Assembly (NCBI RefSeq): GCF_000002995.4
Contig: NW_025062475.1
Location: 13,052,687 to 13,116,686, forward strand
Source of the DNA: Brugia malayi
Lineage: Eukaryota > Nematoda > Chromadorea > Rhabditida > Onchocercidae
Reading direction: 5' to 3'
DNA length: 64,000 bases
In this document: piece after piece, positions 37,774 through 51,068 of the stretch
Numbering within the stretch: the first letter of the stretch is position 1
Layout of the letters: the number at the start of each line of letters is the position of its first letter
The notes under the pieces: model-generated
What the model was told of the DNA's origin: nothing
The model's input: the letters and a program-made list of their open reading frames with translations, nothing else
The model's database searches: none
Translations under genes and position numbers: made by a program

Positions 37774-39096
37774 GTAGCTAGTAATAATAACTGTAGTGCT
37801 TTTCAGTGTTGTTAATAATGAGAAATAACACTTGTTTTTGAATGTTCCTAGGCTGTTTATAGTTTACGTATGTTTTAGGTTTGAATTTTCATCAGTTTTT
37901 GCTACACATTCCTTCCTTTAAATGCGATTTTTTTTGATTTTTAAAATTTAGCAAATCTATGCATAAAAGTAATCCATTCATTTCTTGCCTTATATTATTG
38001 TTTAGCTAAATGCCTTCACCTTTACTACAGTTTATAACCTTGATTTTCAGCTTATACTTTACAAATATAATTTTCTTTCTAAATTTACACTTGGATGATA
38101 AATAAGGAATAATTCAGACATCGGACAAATAAGAATGAGAAAGAATAGTCACATTTTTCTTGTTTGCATTTATATCTTTTTTCTTTTTGCAAGTGATTTT
38201 GAGATTTGGGCTCATGCAAGGCATTAATTGTGTTTTAGTCTTTTTATTAGTCGCAAATAATATATTTCCAAGTTTGTTGTTATGTTTATCTTTGAATGAA
38301 TTAATTTGATCAGTTACTGCCGATAAATTGTTCTTTTTTTCCTTTTTTTTAAAAAAAATATCATAGTTATCATTCCTGATATATCGGAAATGTCGATTTG
38401 AAGGTGTAAATGATAAAACAATTGCTGCAAAGAAGAAAAGATGTGAGTTTGTTATCAGTGATCCTTGGTTTAGAAAGAGAAAGAGATAACAGCAAGTGAT
38501 TTATTATCACAAAAATGTGAAGTAAGGTAAATGAAGTCATTGTGGATTAGATTACAATCTATCTTCAGCAGAGAATAAACTTAGTTTATCATGATAATGC
38601 TTATTTCATAGCAATTTTTGAATGTAATATTTAAACTATAAGTTTCATTATAAAAAAATTTTCCAATAAAATTATAATAAATGGATAAAAATGTGGCAAA
38701 TGAATTCAGAAATGCCACTGAAATATTACACACTCCATATGTTCGTTTTGTTAAAATGATAAATGTAGCTATTGATATTTAATTATCAACAGCAAAGAAA
38801 TATTTTATAAATCTATTCATAGTTAATTATTCTCAAATTAATTTATGAATGTTATAGAACAAACTGTACTAATAAGTTCTCAAAGATATTACTCATCATA
38901 TTTACTCGTTGTTACATTTCATCTAGTATTGCTATTTACGTACATAAATAATTTGAATCAATCAATGAGTAATTATTTTAAAAAAAGAAAGAAAGTGTAA
39001 AAAGAAAAAGAAACAGAGAAATTACTCAATTTAACCACAAACATTTTTAATAAATTCATAAAATTGAAATGTGAACAATATTATTTAGTTAGCTTA

Positions 39097-39275
39097 GCTC
39101 TTCTTCTTCTTCTTCTTCCTCTTCCTCTTCCTCTTCCTCTTACCTTTCTCTCGTAACGCTGACGTATATCAGAATTAAACCGGCTTCTCTGATAGCGTTA
39201 TTCAGGATCTTATCTCTATGTCTTACGCATTTCTTTATGTATGTATGTATGTGTATGTATGTATGTATGTGTGTA
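39097..39275. repeat. CTT/CCT and TATG microsatellites
   Basis: A CTT then CCT triplet run (about 39100-39140) is followed about 100 bp later by a TATG/TGTA tetranucleotide run (about 39235-39275). Confidence 0.9.
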
Positions 39276-39568
39276 CGTGTATGTATCCGATCAATGATTT
39301 TGATGTTTTATAGGGAAGAAATGGAGGAGGGTAAATGATAAAATAAAATGTTTGGTGAAAATTTTCCAATTAATTTACACTATAGATTTTTGTGTGTGTG
39401 TGTGTCTGTTGTTGTTTGTTTGTTTAACTATATGATATTTTGTTAATTTAACAAAACAAATTTAAAAATAGAAGTTTTTTTTTTTTATTTGATAAAAATA
39501 TTGAAATATATCAGATCATTTGCAACTGTGGCACATTTGACAACCGGTTATTCTCACCTCTTTTTCAG

Positions 39569-39571
39569 CAA

Positions 39572-39620
<49 letters not shown>
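39569..39620. repeat. (ATT)n microsatellite
   Basis: About 50 bp of pure ATT triplets, with a shorter block at about 39685-39700. Confidence 0.95.
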
Positions 39621-39623
<3 letters not shown>

Positions 39624-39780
39624 CTATTTCATTATCATTGATGAATTAATTATTATTATACTAAATTATTGCTATTAGTACTAATTATTATTATTATTAA
39701 TGTAAATGTCTCTGATTTTTTAAAATAAATAATTTTCTCTTATGAAAAATGCTAATTGAACTTCTTTTCTCTTTTTTCCT

Positions 39781-39980
39781 TCTCCCTTTTCTTTTTTTCT
39801 CTTTCTCTCTCTTTCTCTCTTTCTCTTTCACTGCTCTAAAAAGTAGTGTTACTTGTGAGATTTTTTTTTTTTAAACAGGAAAAATATATTATTTTATAGA
39901 GCAAGCTAAAACATTAAAACAATGAGAGGGAGAGAGAGAGAGAGAGAGGAAAGAGGAAGGGGATGAGAGAGAGAGAAGAG
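39781..39980. repeat. opposed (CT)n and (GA)n arrays
   Basis: A CT/CTTT array (about 39790-39830) and a GA array (about 39923-39978) in opposite orientation, roughly 95 bp apart. Confidence 0.9.
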
Positions 39981-40374
39981 GGGATGGAAAGGAGAAAACA
40001 GATGGGAGAATGGGTGGTATTATAGTGAACTGACGTGGCATTCAAATAGATCGTCATATTATTCGTTTATAAATATATTTGATTCTGTTCGATGTGAAAT
40101 TCTATCAATTCTGTTTAGTTAATCATTTTTGCTATCAGTTATCATATTTCTCATCTCTTTTCTTTCTTTCTTTTCCCCTGCTTTTCTCTTATCATTTCCT
40201 TTTCTAGTTCACTTTTGATATTTATTCACTTCTGATATACCATTTTTCAAATTAAAACATTTTAATGCTTTCTTTTTTTTCTTAATTTTTAGCGAAAAAA
40301 AGTTTTTTTTTTTTTTTTTTTTTAGGAATTTCGCTTAACTAACAAATCAGTCATCAATCGATACATAATAAAAA

Positions 40375-41454
40375 ATGGATGACGATCCGTGTGAATGTTT
40401 ATTCAACCATGAAACCGCTATGAGGCGCTTACTTTCATTGGTGAAATATTAATTATTCGATTCAGCTTTTCTTTTTTCGTTTCTTTTTTTTTTTTTTTTT
40501 TTAGATTTATTTCACTGAATAGAAGAGATGGAATAGTTATATAGTTTTTGAAAAAAATTAAAAAGTACATGGAAATGAAGTCTCTTAGCAATTAGTCGGA
40601 TTTTTCTTTCTTTTTTTTTTTAATAGAATAAGCACTTACTAAAAAAAAATGTGTGATATATTATTGTTAGCAGTTGAACTTAAAGAGAAGAATAATATAT
40701 CTCGAGATATTTAATATGCTACTACAATGTGTATAGGTCGAAGAAAGTGAGAGATTGATTTGTATGAATGTAATACAAAAAGAAAAATAAATGAAATTAA
40801 TTTATACAGTGGTTATGAGCATTTTTTATTCATATTATTTTAGTTACGGGATTCACAAGGCTATTGCACGGATTCTGAATGTGTTCAAGATTTACCGGGT
40901 CCACAAGGTGCAGGTTTTGGTGCCAACAATTTAATGATGATTGTCATTTTGTGGGCTATACTTGCAGTTGCGATGTTTCTTCTGCGTCCTAATTCGATGC
41001 GTTCAAGACCAGATTCATTGGGAAAACCGGGACCTCGTCCGGTAGGTGTAATGAAATGGCGATTTTTTCATAGAGTAAAGATAAAAGATTTTATAATGAC
41101 TCTAATTCAATACATATTTTATAAATAACTTTTTCATTAAACTTAGTTTTAACTCGTATTCCTATAGTTTTCAGTACACCAGAACATTTTTTTTTACATT
41201 TCAATTTACAAATTTGGATTTTTGAAAATACTGTTCCATCAGCACGCTATAAGTTAACTCTAATTCTTGCTTTTTTGTTCGTTCTATTGAAAAAAAATAA
41301 GCCTTTTGTCTTTATTTAGAAATTAGGAAAATTTAAAGAAGCAATTTATATAGTAATTTTTTGCAGATCAATTACAGTTATTAGTTCTTAACCTGAAATT
41401 TGTTTTTTGCAGGGTGGTGATGCTCCTGAACCGCCAGCACCTAATGTACATTAA
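40375..41454 (+). CDS. SMIM14: SMIM14 small integral membrane protein
   Basis: Orthologue of human SMIM14 (99 aa), an ER-localised single-pass protein of unclear role. Exons: 40375-40440, 40844-41041, 41413-41454; 101 aa. It matches the human protein along its length: N-terminal DPCECLFNHETAMRRLLSLL (human DPCECVCSHEHAMRRL), then QGYCTDSECVQDLPGP, one transmembrane helix at about 51-69 (NNLMMIVILWAILAVAMFLL), then a Pro-rich tail ending PPAPNVH. The cysteines C6, C8, C30 and C35 are conserved; the function of this cluster is not known to me. All splice phases are 0. It lies tail-to-tail with SMARCAD1. Confidence 0.94.
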
Positions 41455-43750
41455 TATATACCACCATCAAACTCATCCACTGAAGTTCAACATTGAAGCG
41501 ACAACAATAATTTATCCACAGATGTTCCTCTTACCTTTTTTTGAACTGTTTCACAAACAAGTGGTACATTAATGATAAGAAGGCTATAGTCACATCAGTG
41601 AATAAGTGCCGATTTCTTGTAATTCCACAGTTCTTGTAAATATCAATTTTTTTGATTATACTTTTTTGATTTTACCAGCAGTTTTTTGAAATACACAGGT
41701 TGTGAATTAAAGTAGTGGCGGTGGTTTTCTTTTTTTTCGCATTTACTTTTAAGTGAAATTTTAACTTTTCTTTTATTCCTCCATATTCTCTTTCGGAACA
41801 TTTCTTTCAATTTTATTTCATCCTAACCTTCCGTTATTGTTGTAGTAAGAAAAGAGGTTAAAAATGAGTTGAATGAACTTCTAAACTGAATAATTGTACA
41901 GTGTATAGTTAAGGTGGTGAGTGAAGTAAATGCTATAATTAAAATTCAGATAATACTCTCACTTGATGATGAATCTCTCATCTGTAAGAACTGTAATGTT
42001 TCTCTGATTTCTAGGAATTCTGAGAACTCTTGCAGTCTGCTGAAAGAACAAGTGAATTTCTCTTTTCCGTAATAAGAATAAATGGAAGAGTAGAGCTCTT
42101 TCATTTAGATAAAAAACGAAACATTTACAATCTTGTTTCTATATAACATATTGTTGCTGCTATTTTGAGCTTTTCTCTCGTTAATAGCACCAAAAAGCAA
42201 CAAAATCTTTCTTACTCTTTTTTATCTACAACTTTTTTTTTTTTTTTTTACCTTGAAATATTAATGAATTCTGTCTGGTTAGCCTTCCTCTTTTTTGCTA
42301 CTGATCCCTTCCCATTCATTCTCACATATCGTTTTCCTTTCATTCTGCAGTCAAGTCATGGCTTGCAAAATGTGTTTATAATTTTTTTTCTTGATTTAAA
42401 AAACTTTTTTCGGGATTTTATTTATTCTCAAATAATACACTTTACATATGTTCCATTCTCGAATATAATTCACACAGGTAAAAATCAAAAATGTGAGAAT
42501 TTACATTCAACATCGACACTACTTCCTGGCAATAGCTTTTTTTTTTCTCCATTGTCAGGAAGTACAGTGAGGAAAAAAGAAGCAGTATAAGGAAGATGAG
42601 AGCGTCTCATTTATCACTACCTGCTTTGGTGGTATGTTAATTTCAGCTGTTGCCCGTTATCAGTGTTGCTTTTTTTAATATGTTATACTTAACAATAGCA
42701 GTGTGATTACAACTCTTATCAGCAAGCAGACAAAAACATATTCGTCTTCGTAGAAGTCTGAAGTTTTCATAATGTCAAATGAAATGTTGCAATTCCAAGC
42801 TCCAAATATTAGTCTTACTGCAATACCGAAGTCTTAGCTTATGATCGAGTATCAATAATCACAGAATGGAAAGCGATATGATATTAAGCTGTGTTTGACG
42901 TGCAGATATCGTGAGAGTGTGCTTTCACTAAGCAATTGGAAAATCTTTATAACATGATTATGCATTTACCTAAAATTTAAAATCTCGTAAAAATGTATAA
43001 TTTCTAATTGATCCTAAAGTGTTTTTTTTTTCTCTCTCTCTCAAATGTTCAACATTTGAAAAATTTTTGTCAAAAGGACTCAAAATTATGAACATAAAGA
43101 GCTAGAGAGAATCGGCAGTCACAAATAATACAACTAATATATCATGAAATGATTCAGAATCAGGAACGACATATAATTACAGAGCTGTTGTACACTTACA
43201 TTACAAAAAAATACAATGTTTTTCAGTCTGAAGTGAAGAACTTGCGAATTTAATTTTCAACTGCTACAACAGATTTGACTTTATCCATTAGGTATCGAAA
43301 TGATCGACGAATATAATGAAGGTGAAGTTTTTGGGAATAAAATGAAATGAATTCCCAAAGATTGGGCAGCAACTGTTTAATTTCTATTGATTCGGGATTT
43401 ATTCTTCTACGATACTAGAATAGATAAAGAAGAAACTAGAAGGTGAAAGAAAATTAGAAAACCTAGAGAGGTATGAGATGATTACAGCTTATCTTCATTT
43501 GCTGAGTGTCTGTCCAAACAGAAAAATCTTTTTGCAAATTATAAATTGAAAAAGAAAAAAAAAAAAAAAAAAAAAAACAAAGAGTAAACTTCAAACATTT
43601 AAAAAGGAAGCAATATTTCAAATAAACAATTATGCAATAAGAATCTTGAGAATCATGCACATATGTTAAATGAATCATTCTAGTATTTGTTCCAGTGTTT
43701 TTGAGCTGAATAATTTGAACTGGAACTATATGCACTAGAAAATGCTGAAG
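41455..43750. other. convergent intergenic region (SMIM14 / SMARCAD1 3' ends)
   Basis: The 3' flanks of two convergent genes. AATAAA near 42077-42082 (+) and its complement TTTATT near 43398-43403 (-) are candidate poly(A) signals. The long open frame near 42.2-42.6 kb is Phe/Ser-rich with no homology or splice support and is probably chance. No other gene seen. Confidence 0.5.
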
Positions 43751-46700
43751 TTACAATGCAAGCGCCTTTTTGAGAAGCTTTTCGACAATCAAATTTTCCA
43801 TCTCGCTATCTAAATTAAAAGAAATTTTAAAAAATTGTTAGAAAGTTCGTTAAACACTTAAAGTTTTTTAGAAAAAAAATAAACAGTATTTAACTCACAA
43901 CCAGTGAAGGTGTTTCATTTCATTCACATTTTTGCCTAAATGATAATAGATGTTTTAAATTTATTTCAAACATATCCATTTAAAATAATGAAAATTTCTT
44001 ACTTTCTGCTGTGCTAGCACCCGTTACTTCTTTCTCAAGTTCAAGCTTCTTTTGAGCAAGAGCTAACATTTCCTCCTCAACTGTATCAGCAGATATTAAA
44101 CGCACAACAAAAACTTCTCTGCAAAAGAAACTGTTTACCACATTCACTGTAACAAATAATAATAGACCTTAGAATATCACTAGTACAATTAGATTAGAAA
44201 TATAATGTCACCTTTTTAAGATCTTTATCTTTGGATATGTTCACAGGTTCATTCAAATGTTAAATTATTAGAGTAATATCTTCTATTCACATAATAAAAT
44301 GATCCGAAAATAAATGTTAATTTGGATTACTGAAAACATTTTCAAATTCTACCACTAAACTAGAAAATGATGAGGTTTTTTGATGCTAAGATTTTTTGAA
44401 ATTTTTTGAATACAAACGAAATCTGGTACAGACAACATACTTCGTTTGACCCATACGGTGACATCTTCCTTCTGCTTGTTTGTCGTTATATGGATTAAAA
44501 TCAATGTCATGCAATATGATATGATTAGCTGCAGTTAAATTGATACCCAAACCACCAGCTTTCGTAGACAATAGGAAGACAAATAAATCAGGCGATGAAT
44601 TATATTCATTGATCACATCTTGCCTAAAAACTTGATAATAATCGACAAGAGCGAAACAGATTCAAGAACTATGTGAAGAAATTTCAATATACATACCTTT
44701 CCATAACCGGAGTTGAGCCATCTAGACGGCAATATTGATAGTCACGCAATCTGAGGTATACTTCAAGAATATCCATCATTGATGTAAACTGACTGAATAT
44801 TAGCACTTTATCACCCTGCAAGATTACATACAGATTGTACAACTTTCCTATTTGTGTAGTTGAGGAGGAAAAATCATTCCATAATTATGATCAGAATTAT
44901 AGCTGTTTGCAAATCACCTTTTTTTTGATCGAAGGTAACAATTTATCCAATTCCCTAAGTTTTCCGGATTCAAGTGCGACCTCTTCATTGAGGATGAATT
45001 TCTGTGTCGAGGTAAATTTTGAACATAATTGGCTAATTGCAAAATCTGATAAAAAAGCAAGATCTTCTGCGACATGATCTGATTTCTTTTTACGGTATTC
45101 ATTTTCCTAAAAGAATAACAATAAAAATGTAACTAAACTGTTGAACAAAAAGAAAATGCAACAGTAACAGAATGACAGATATTTCGTTTACCTCCAAAGT
45201 TCTCGCCATCATAGGAATCAAAACACGAATATTCATAATATTAAATTTCAATTTTAATTAAAATTTAGATTAATTAAAATTGGGGAATGAATTAAAACAA
45301 AACAATTCCTACGCGTAAATCCTGAATGCTGTGCCTAGTTCAAAAATCATTACGACATGAATTCTAATTTCCAACGATGATTATATGCGGAAATCTGTCA
45401 ATATACACAACATTTGCATCATTACAAACCAATGAAAATTTGAAAATCAACCTTTGAGCACAAAACTTCGGCAATTTGAATCACTTTATCATCATTATAT
45501 AACCGCCTGTATAATAAAGGATGATTGGCCACTTGTCGCAATTGCATTAATGGGCTTGAAGTGTATTTTTCACCATTCGATTCTAGCAAACGAAACTCAC
45601 GTATCAAATCTGTGTAGATCTCTTTTTGTTCCCTAATCATCTGACACTTGATCACACGATCCTTTTTCTTTGGTAAATAACTCAATACCTACAAAAATAG
45701 ATTAAATCCAGAAAAAAAAAAAACTCCGTCCGTTAAATACAAAAATTTCTACAATAAGCTAGTCACTTATTTGAACTGTTTCAGTCCTACGAAAGGAACA
45801 CTTTCCAACAATACTACCTCTTTGCACTTGTTAAACAAAGAGTAAGTAAAATAATTTCAATCATTTTATTATTCATTTTCTTATCGTTTTTGTCACATTC
45901 TTCTTCTTTCATATCCCTTTCAACATAAAATGACAAGACGCTTTGAAATCATTTTTTACAAACACTTGAAATTTTACCAAGATATCTAAAGTAAATAAAA
46001 ATTCTCAAAGAAAAAGAAAACATACATCTACTTTTAATCTTCGTAAAATGTATGGCTTCAAGATTGCTTTTGCTTGTTCAATTTTATCAGCTTCATACAG
46101 TGCACCATTTTTGGCTTCCAATGCAGGTATTTTCTTTAAAAGAGCAAGATATGAAAACTTTTTTACTATGCACAGTGTAAATCACCTTTAAACGCTCAAT
46201 AAATAAACTAAGTGAAATCTAAACAGAGAGCTTATTTAGAAGCTTGTTTAACACCTGCAATTCTGCTCAAGAAGAGTATGACTGAATAACGTAAGCCATT
46301 TAGAAGTTAAATGATTCAAATTACAACACTAGAAAGATGAAAAAAAAAAAAAAAAACCTGCTGAAATTGTTGTAGAAGTTGTCCAATATCATCACAATAT
46401 TTTGTAAACAATTTCGTCATTGTAAAGTACATTAATGAAATTAGCTCAACAAGATTGTTTTGAAGAGGTGTGCCAGTAATTAAAATTTTCCTCTCACCCT
46501 GCAATTTCTTTCAATTAATTGTTCCGAGCAAACATAAATCCACATTACCAATAACCTACTTATTTTTTTTTAAACAGGTTTTATCCGACTTGCATTAAAA
46601 TATCGAATACGCACAGTACAAGTTAAATATCTCACTAAATGTTACACCAAATACGACAGCTTCAGCATAATACAAACCTATTTTCACTAACGAAGACTAT

Positions 46701-49700
46701 ATTATTCTTATGAACAGTATTACAAAACCTCTGTAATATATGAAATTAAACATACATGAATTTTCATAAGATTTTTGTATCGATCGGTATTACAATTCTT
46801 CAATAGATGGCCTTCATCATAAATAACATAGTTTATTCGAAAACGCTTGAAAAATTTCCGATCTTCTGTTTTAGATCCAACCATATTATAAGTTGTCAGT
46901 AAAACATCTATCTGTAAAGATGGAAGCATGAGATAGTGTCTCAAAACAAATAAAAAGTATTCCTAATCCATAGATAATCAGAATTTATTTTTTTTTTATT
47001 GTTATTCATCTTTTTTATCAAAAGTAAATCATCTTTTATTGTTATCAAAAGTAAATCATCTTTTTAAATCAATGATATAATTCTATGCTTCACATCATTG
47101 ATTTTCAACTGTATCTTTCAATAAGCTACCTTTATTCTAGCTACCTTCTTTTTATGTATTCTACTTTATCGCTTTTAAAATAGTGAGGAAGATCTGGAAA
47201 TAATCCAATTTTCAATTTCGAGAGTTGATACTACTTATATTCATAACTCTAACAATGCATTATAAACATACATTTTTATCAGTTGCCATGTGTCGCAACT
47301 GCCTCCGATCAGCAATGCTACCATAATACGTAATGATATTGACTTTCGGAGACCATTTTGAAAATTCACTAAGCCAATTCTCAATTGTCGAGGAAGGTAC
47401 AACAATTAAGTGTGGTCCCTTGATTTGCTCACTCTTTAAATAAGTTATAAAAGCTATTACTTGAACCGTCTTTCCAAGACCCTGAAAGAAACAACACATG
47501 ATTGCAACTTAATAACGTGCTACTTTCATTAATGCCATATATGTTTATATAGTTAGGCTTGCATTTTTTTCAATGAAACTGACAAATCATATGATAAATC
47601 AATACCTAAAATGTTCCTTTTCAAATTAATAAGAATAATAACAAATAATTTCAGATTATCAATAATTCATTATATCAGCATCAGCAATAAAGGTACTATA
47701 CCAGACTTTTTGAACTTTGCATCAAAAGGAAATGATGATAGGTCAAGTCTTTAAAGACTACTCCACATATTAAAGCTAAGGTAATAACATCCAGAAAATA
47801 TGTAACAATTAAGAATATTTCTTCACTACATCTTCCTTCTCTGTATATTTTCCCTCCTTAAAGTATAACAAATAATTACCATTTCATCAGCTAAAATAGC
47901 ATTCAGTTTTAGTTTATGCATCATCATAAGCCAATTCAGACCAATTTGTTGATATGGATGAAGTTGGCACCTAAAAATAAACATTGGCAGAAAAAAAAAA
48001 GTTTCCTCAAAATGATATAGAAATTACAATTCCATAAAACGCACTCTTCACTTAGCAGTTTTGGCTTCATTTGCAACTGTTTAGATTTAATCGAATCCAA
48101 AGCAGAATAAATTTCTTCTGAATGTCGACGACAGTCATCCAAGATATTTTCCAGTATACTGCGATTTTCCAAGAAGTCTAAATATTGCTCAGCAGCATAT
48201 GATCCACGTGGACATTGCAAAAGGCGAGATTCCTAGAATTTATTGCATAATTTAAACTTCAGCTCTTTCGTTACATTATAGGTTTTACGAATATTCGAAA
48301 TTTGTAAATAATCACAAATACTGTAATTTTCCTAACATATGACATAAAAGTTTATAAAAATTGAAATACGCAAAAAACAAGGAAGATACTGTAGATTTCA
48401 TACCAAATCATCATAATCTCGAAACGGCCGATTGTTGATTATAAAATCTGCTACTTTATCATTTATGCGTGGGGTTGCCATCAACATATTTCGATTAGCT
48501 TCGTTAAAAAACGTTACACAACAATTTTTCAAAACCATCGATGGAGTGTTTTGATTATTTCGTCGCCGCACAATCTGAACAACTCAAACTACTAAAAAAA
48601 GACAAAAAACCCCAGCACACTACCATTGTGTCGTCTACATATTTGCCACTCATCGGCTTCACTAACTTTAAGTTTAATAAATATCAAAAACGCTCATTTG
48701 TTTTAAATATTTCAAATTTTATTGAAACTACTTTTGCACTGAAAACTGTGATTTCACCAATTTTTCTTCTCTGTAACACTTAATAAAATATCCAAAATAA
48801 ATTTTAATTGAATATACCAACCTGACCATTTTCACTATTATTATCGCTCTTGCCTATTCGCGCCGAACTATCCGAGTCATAATGTTCGTCATCACTTTCA
48901 CTTTCCTCACTACTTGAATTCACGTATTTCTTGTGCTTTTTAACTTTCTTCACCATCATTTTCAAACTTATTGGAACCTTTAACTAGTTAAAAAATAGAT
49001 TGAAAATTAATTTAAGATTTTGCAAAACTAAGGGATAGAAATGCTACAGCATCCACTCAAATAAGATGGATCAAAACCTCGAAATATTATCAACCGAATT
49101 CATCCTAAAATTTTAATATGTGATGGTTGTTGATAGCATGGTTCCATCAAAAAAACTAAAAAATTACTCGTTTTTCGCCGCTCTCGGATTTTTCATCACT
49201 GGATGAAGAAATGATTGCTCTCTTCCGTCCACCTCTCTTTGTAGTCGGTTGAGTGGCTACATGTGTATCATCTTGTTTCAAAAAACCATTTAATCGTGGC
49301 TTACATAACCATTTCACTGGTTCTTTTTCATCCGTTTTTTGATCACCTGACTCGCTGTCTGTTAACGTTTGAAGCCTTAAAAATGAAAGAAATTACTAAA
49401 ACACTCAATAATCTCATTCACTATAATTAACATCAAAAGTATTAAGCTTTAAGCAATAACAAAAAAGAAAAAGAAAAAAAAAAAAACGAACAAAACAGTT
49501 TGTTCTGAAACATGTTTTCTTTAAATACACATAAAACAATTACTTGCTGTATAATAATTTTGACAAATATTTGATTAGAAGAAATCAGTCCATACTTTTC
49601 CAACGACTAGATTTTTAATTTATCTTCTACACAACAGGATACCAATAATTTGGATTACTTGTTTGCGATTCTTTCTCCGAAATTGTGCAGCCATTTTGAC

Positions 49701-51068
49701 AAGAAGATATCCAAATTTCATTTTAAATGACTAGTCAATCTAATAAAAAAAAATTAATCATACTCACCTTTCCTCAAAAGTTAGATCTTTCTGCATGATA
49801 TTTGGTATAGCTCGGAGGCTTCTTGAAGATACTTCGGATAATTCTTTTTTATCCTCATCCGCTTCTGCATCTGAACTCTGTTCTCTCCAACTGGTAGTAG
49901 TGCGTGGTGCCTCCAAAAATTTCAAATCCTCATCATCTGATCCATTTTCAATTAATTCTTCTTCTTCTTCTTCTTCTTCTTCTTCCTCCTCCTCCTCCTC
50001 TTCCGAGGATGACATCAAACGTCGGCTACGATGAAATGGTCGTGTTTTTTTCACTTCTAAAAATTATTTTTGTATAGTACCTATAACAAAAGCATTTTTT
50101 TCTAGTGGATTTATGAAACTTAATAAAACTTTACCTTTTGATCCATGTTGAAGCTGTACTCGACTGTCCTTTCTGCCATTCTTTGATGTCAGCAAATTTA
50201 CCATCTATAAATTAAGTCGTTATAATATCATATATAAAATAACTAGCTTCTTAGGAAGATACACAGTCCTTCAACATTCAGAAAATGAATCCATCTCCAA
50301 TCTATCCGAGAATGATCACAATTTAATCATCAAGATCATTCGAGCTATTAATAGGATAACCTTTGAACCCTTGAGTGATACTCTTAACAGTTCTTTGAAA
50401 TAACTATACGCGGTTAAACTCATGCAAAGAAATTAACATAAATGGACATATACGGTCACGATAGTTCCATTGCTATGTACATTTTATTTAGGTCTGGTAA
50501 ATTTCAAAGGAAAACCATCTTCAGTATAGAAGATATGGTGATCTCAGTAGTTTTCCATATTCGACAAGGAATTTTCGATTAAATGATGTAAATCAAAAAT
50601 TCTAAAAAAAAAAAAAAAAACTTGTTTTTGTCCTCTTTAAAATAAAGAAAGAAAAAAGATTTGTTGATTCTTAAATCAATCGAAACTTCACTTCCATTCC
50701 CGTAATTTCAAATCAAAGAGAGAAAAGCAAAAATTCTTGTACAAGATTTATAATTTTTACTTCCATTTAGTAAAAAAAAAAAAAGGATTCGATAAAAATT
50801 ATAAAAACTGCTTGATAAAATTTTAATAAAAATTGCAACAATAAATAATAAAAAACTCGTACTTCCTCTTCAACCATTTTAGTAAAATTAAGAATTTTTG
50901 AAGAAAATTGCAATTTTAAAATTTCTAAAGGATAAAACAGGCGACCTGTGCAACGGATTGTTTCTTAAAAGCCAACCCACGTATGACATCTTTCACTGAT
51001 TCATTGGGTCGATGAGCCACACGACGCTTTTCCCCAGTGATAGCTTCGAATGATCCCGCGGTACTCAT
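43751..51068 (-). CDS. SMARCAD1: SMARCAD1-type SNF2 chromatin remodeller
   Basis: SNF2-family ATPase of the SMARCAD1/Fun30 branch, involved in heterochromatin maintenance and DNA-end resection. Exons, 5' to 3' on the minus strand: 50946-51068, 50135-50204, 49768-50056, 49168-49375, 48822-48983, 48404-48574, 48045-48232, 47880-47970, 47272-47481, 46756-46911, 46358-46498, 46026-46133, 45452-45688, 44918-45106, 44697-44815, 44441-44623, 44003-44118, 43751-43809; 939 aa, against 1026 in human. Motifs: 16 Glu in a row (83-98) in an acidic N-terminus; [16 protein letters not shown] (432-439); DEGH (536-539); [17 protein letters not shown]; the SxxSGKxxxL-type helicase C block; [34 protein letters not shown]. 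The usual Asp of QAEDRCHR is Gly. No CUE domain is obvious. The exon 12 acceptor (TTTTAAAG) is the weakest call. An alternative last exon exists. Confidence 0.94.
43895..43935 (-). other. possible alternative SMARCAD1 last exon
   Basis: An acceptor (TATTATCATTTAG) leads into a frame-compatible 41-nt exon ending in TGA, which would give a C-terminus of [13 protein letters not shown] instead of the [20 protein letters not shown] tail encoded at 43751-43809. The latter looks more like the conserved Leu-rich end of SMARCAD1 proteins, so this exon is a minor or spurious alternative. Confidence 0.25.
49958..50005 (-). repeat. GAA/GAG triplet repeat encoding poly-Glu
   Basis: Coding trinucleotide repeat, GAG units then GAA units, specifying the 16-Glu run of SMARCAD1. 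Its length is likely polymorphic. Confidence 0.95.

Larger units (their letters stand above)
37774..40374. other. intergenic region, microsatellite-rich
   Basis: No supportable gene. After the FANCJ stop comes ordinary 3' UTR-like sequence, then a cluster of simple repeats from 39.1 to 40.0 kb (CTT/CCT, TATG, TTA/ATT, CT and GA). A T-run with CAG/TAG acceptors (TTTTTTTTTAG ending at 40324; AAATCAG ending at 40350) leads into SMIM14 and could be its spliced-leader site. Confidence 0.6.

Noticed and set aside
42165..42590. 141-codon Phe/Ser-rich open frame
   Set aside because: Composition mirrors T-rich 3' UTR DNA and includes a long T-run; it lies between convergent gene ends.
49795..50034. 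Poly-Ser open frame on the plus strand
   Set aside because: Antisense shadow of the poly-Glu exon of SMARCAD1.
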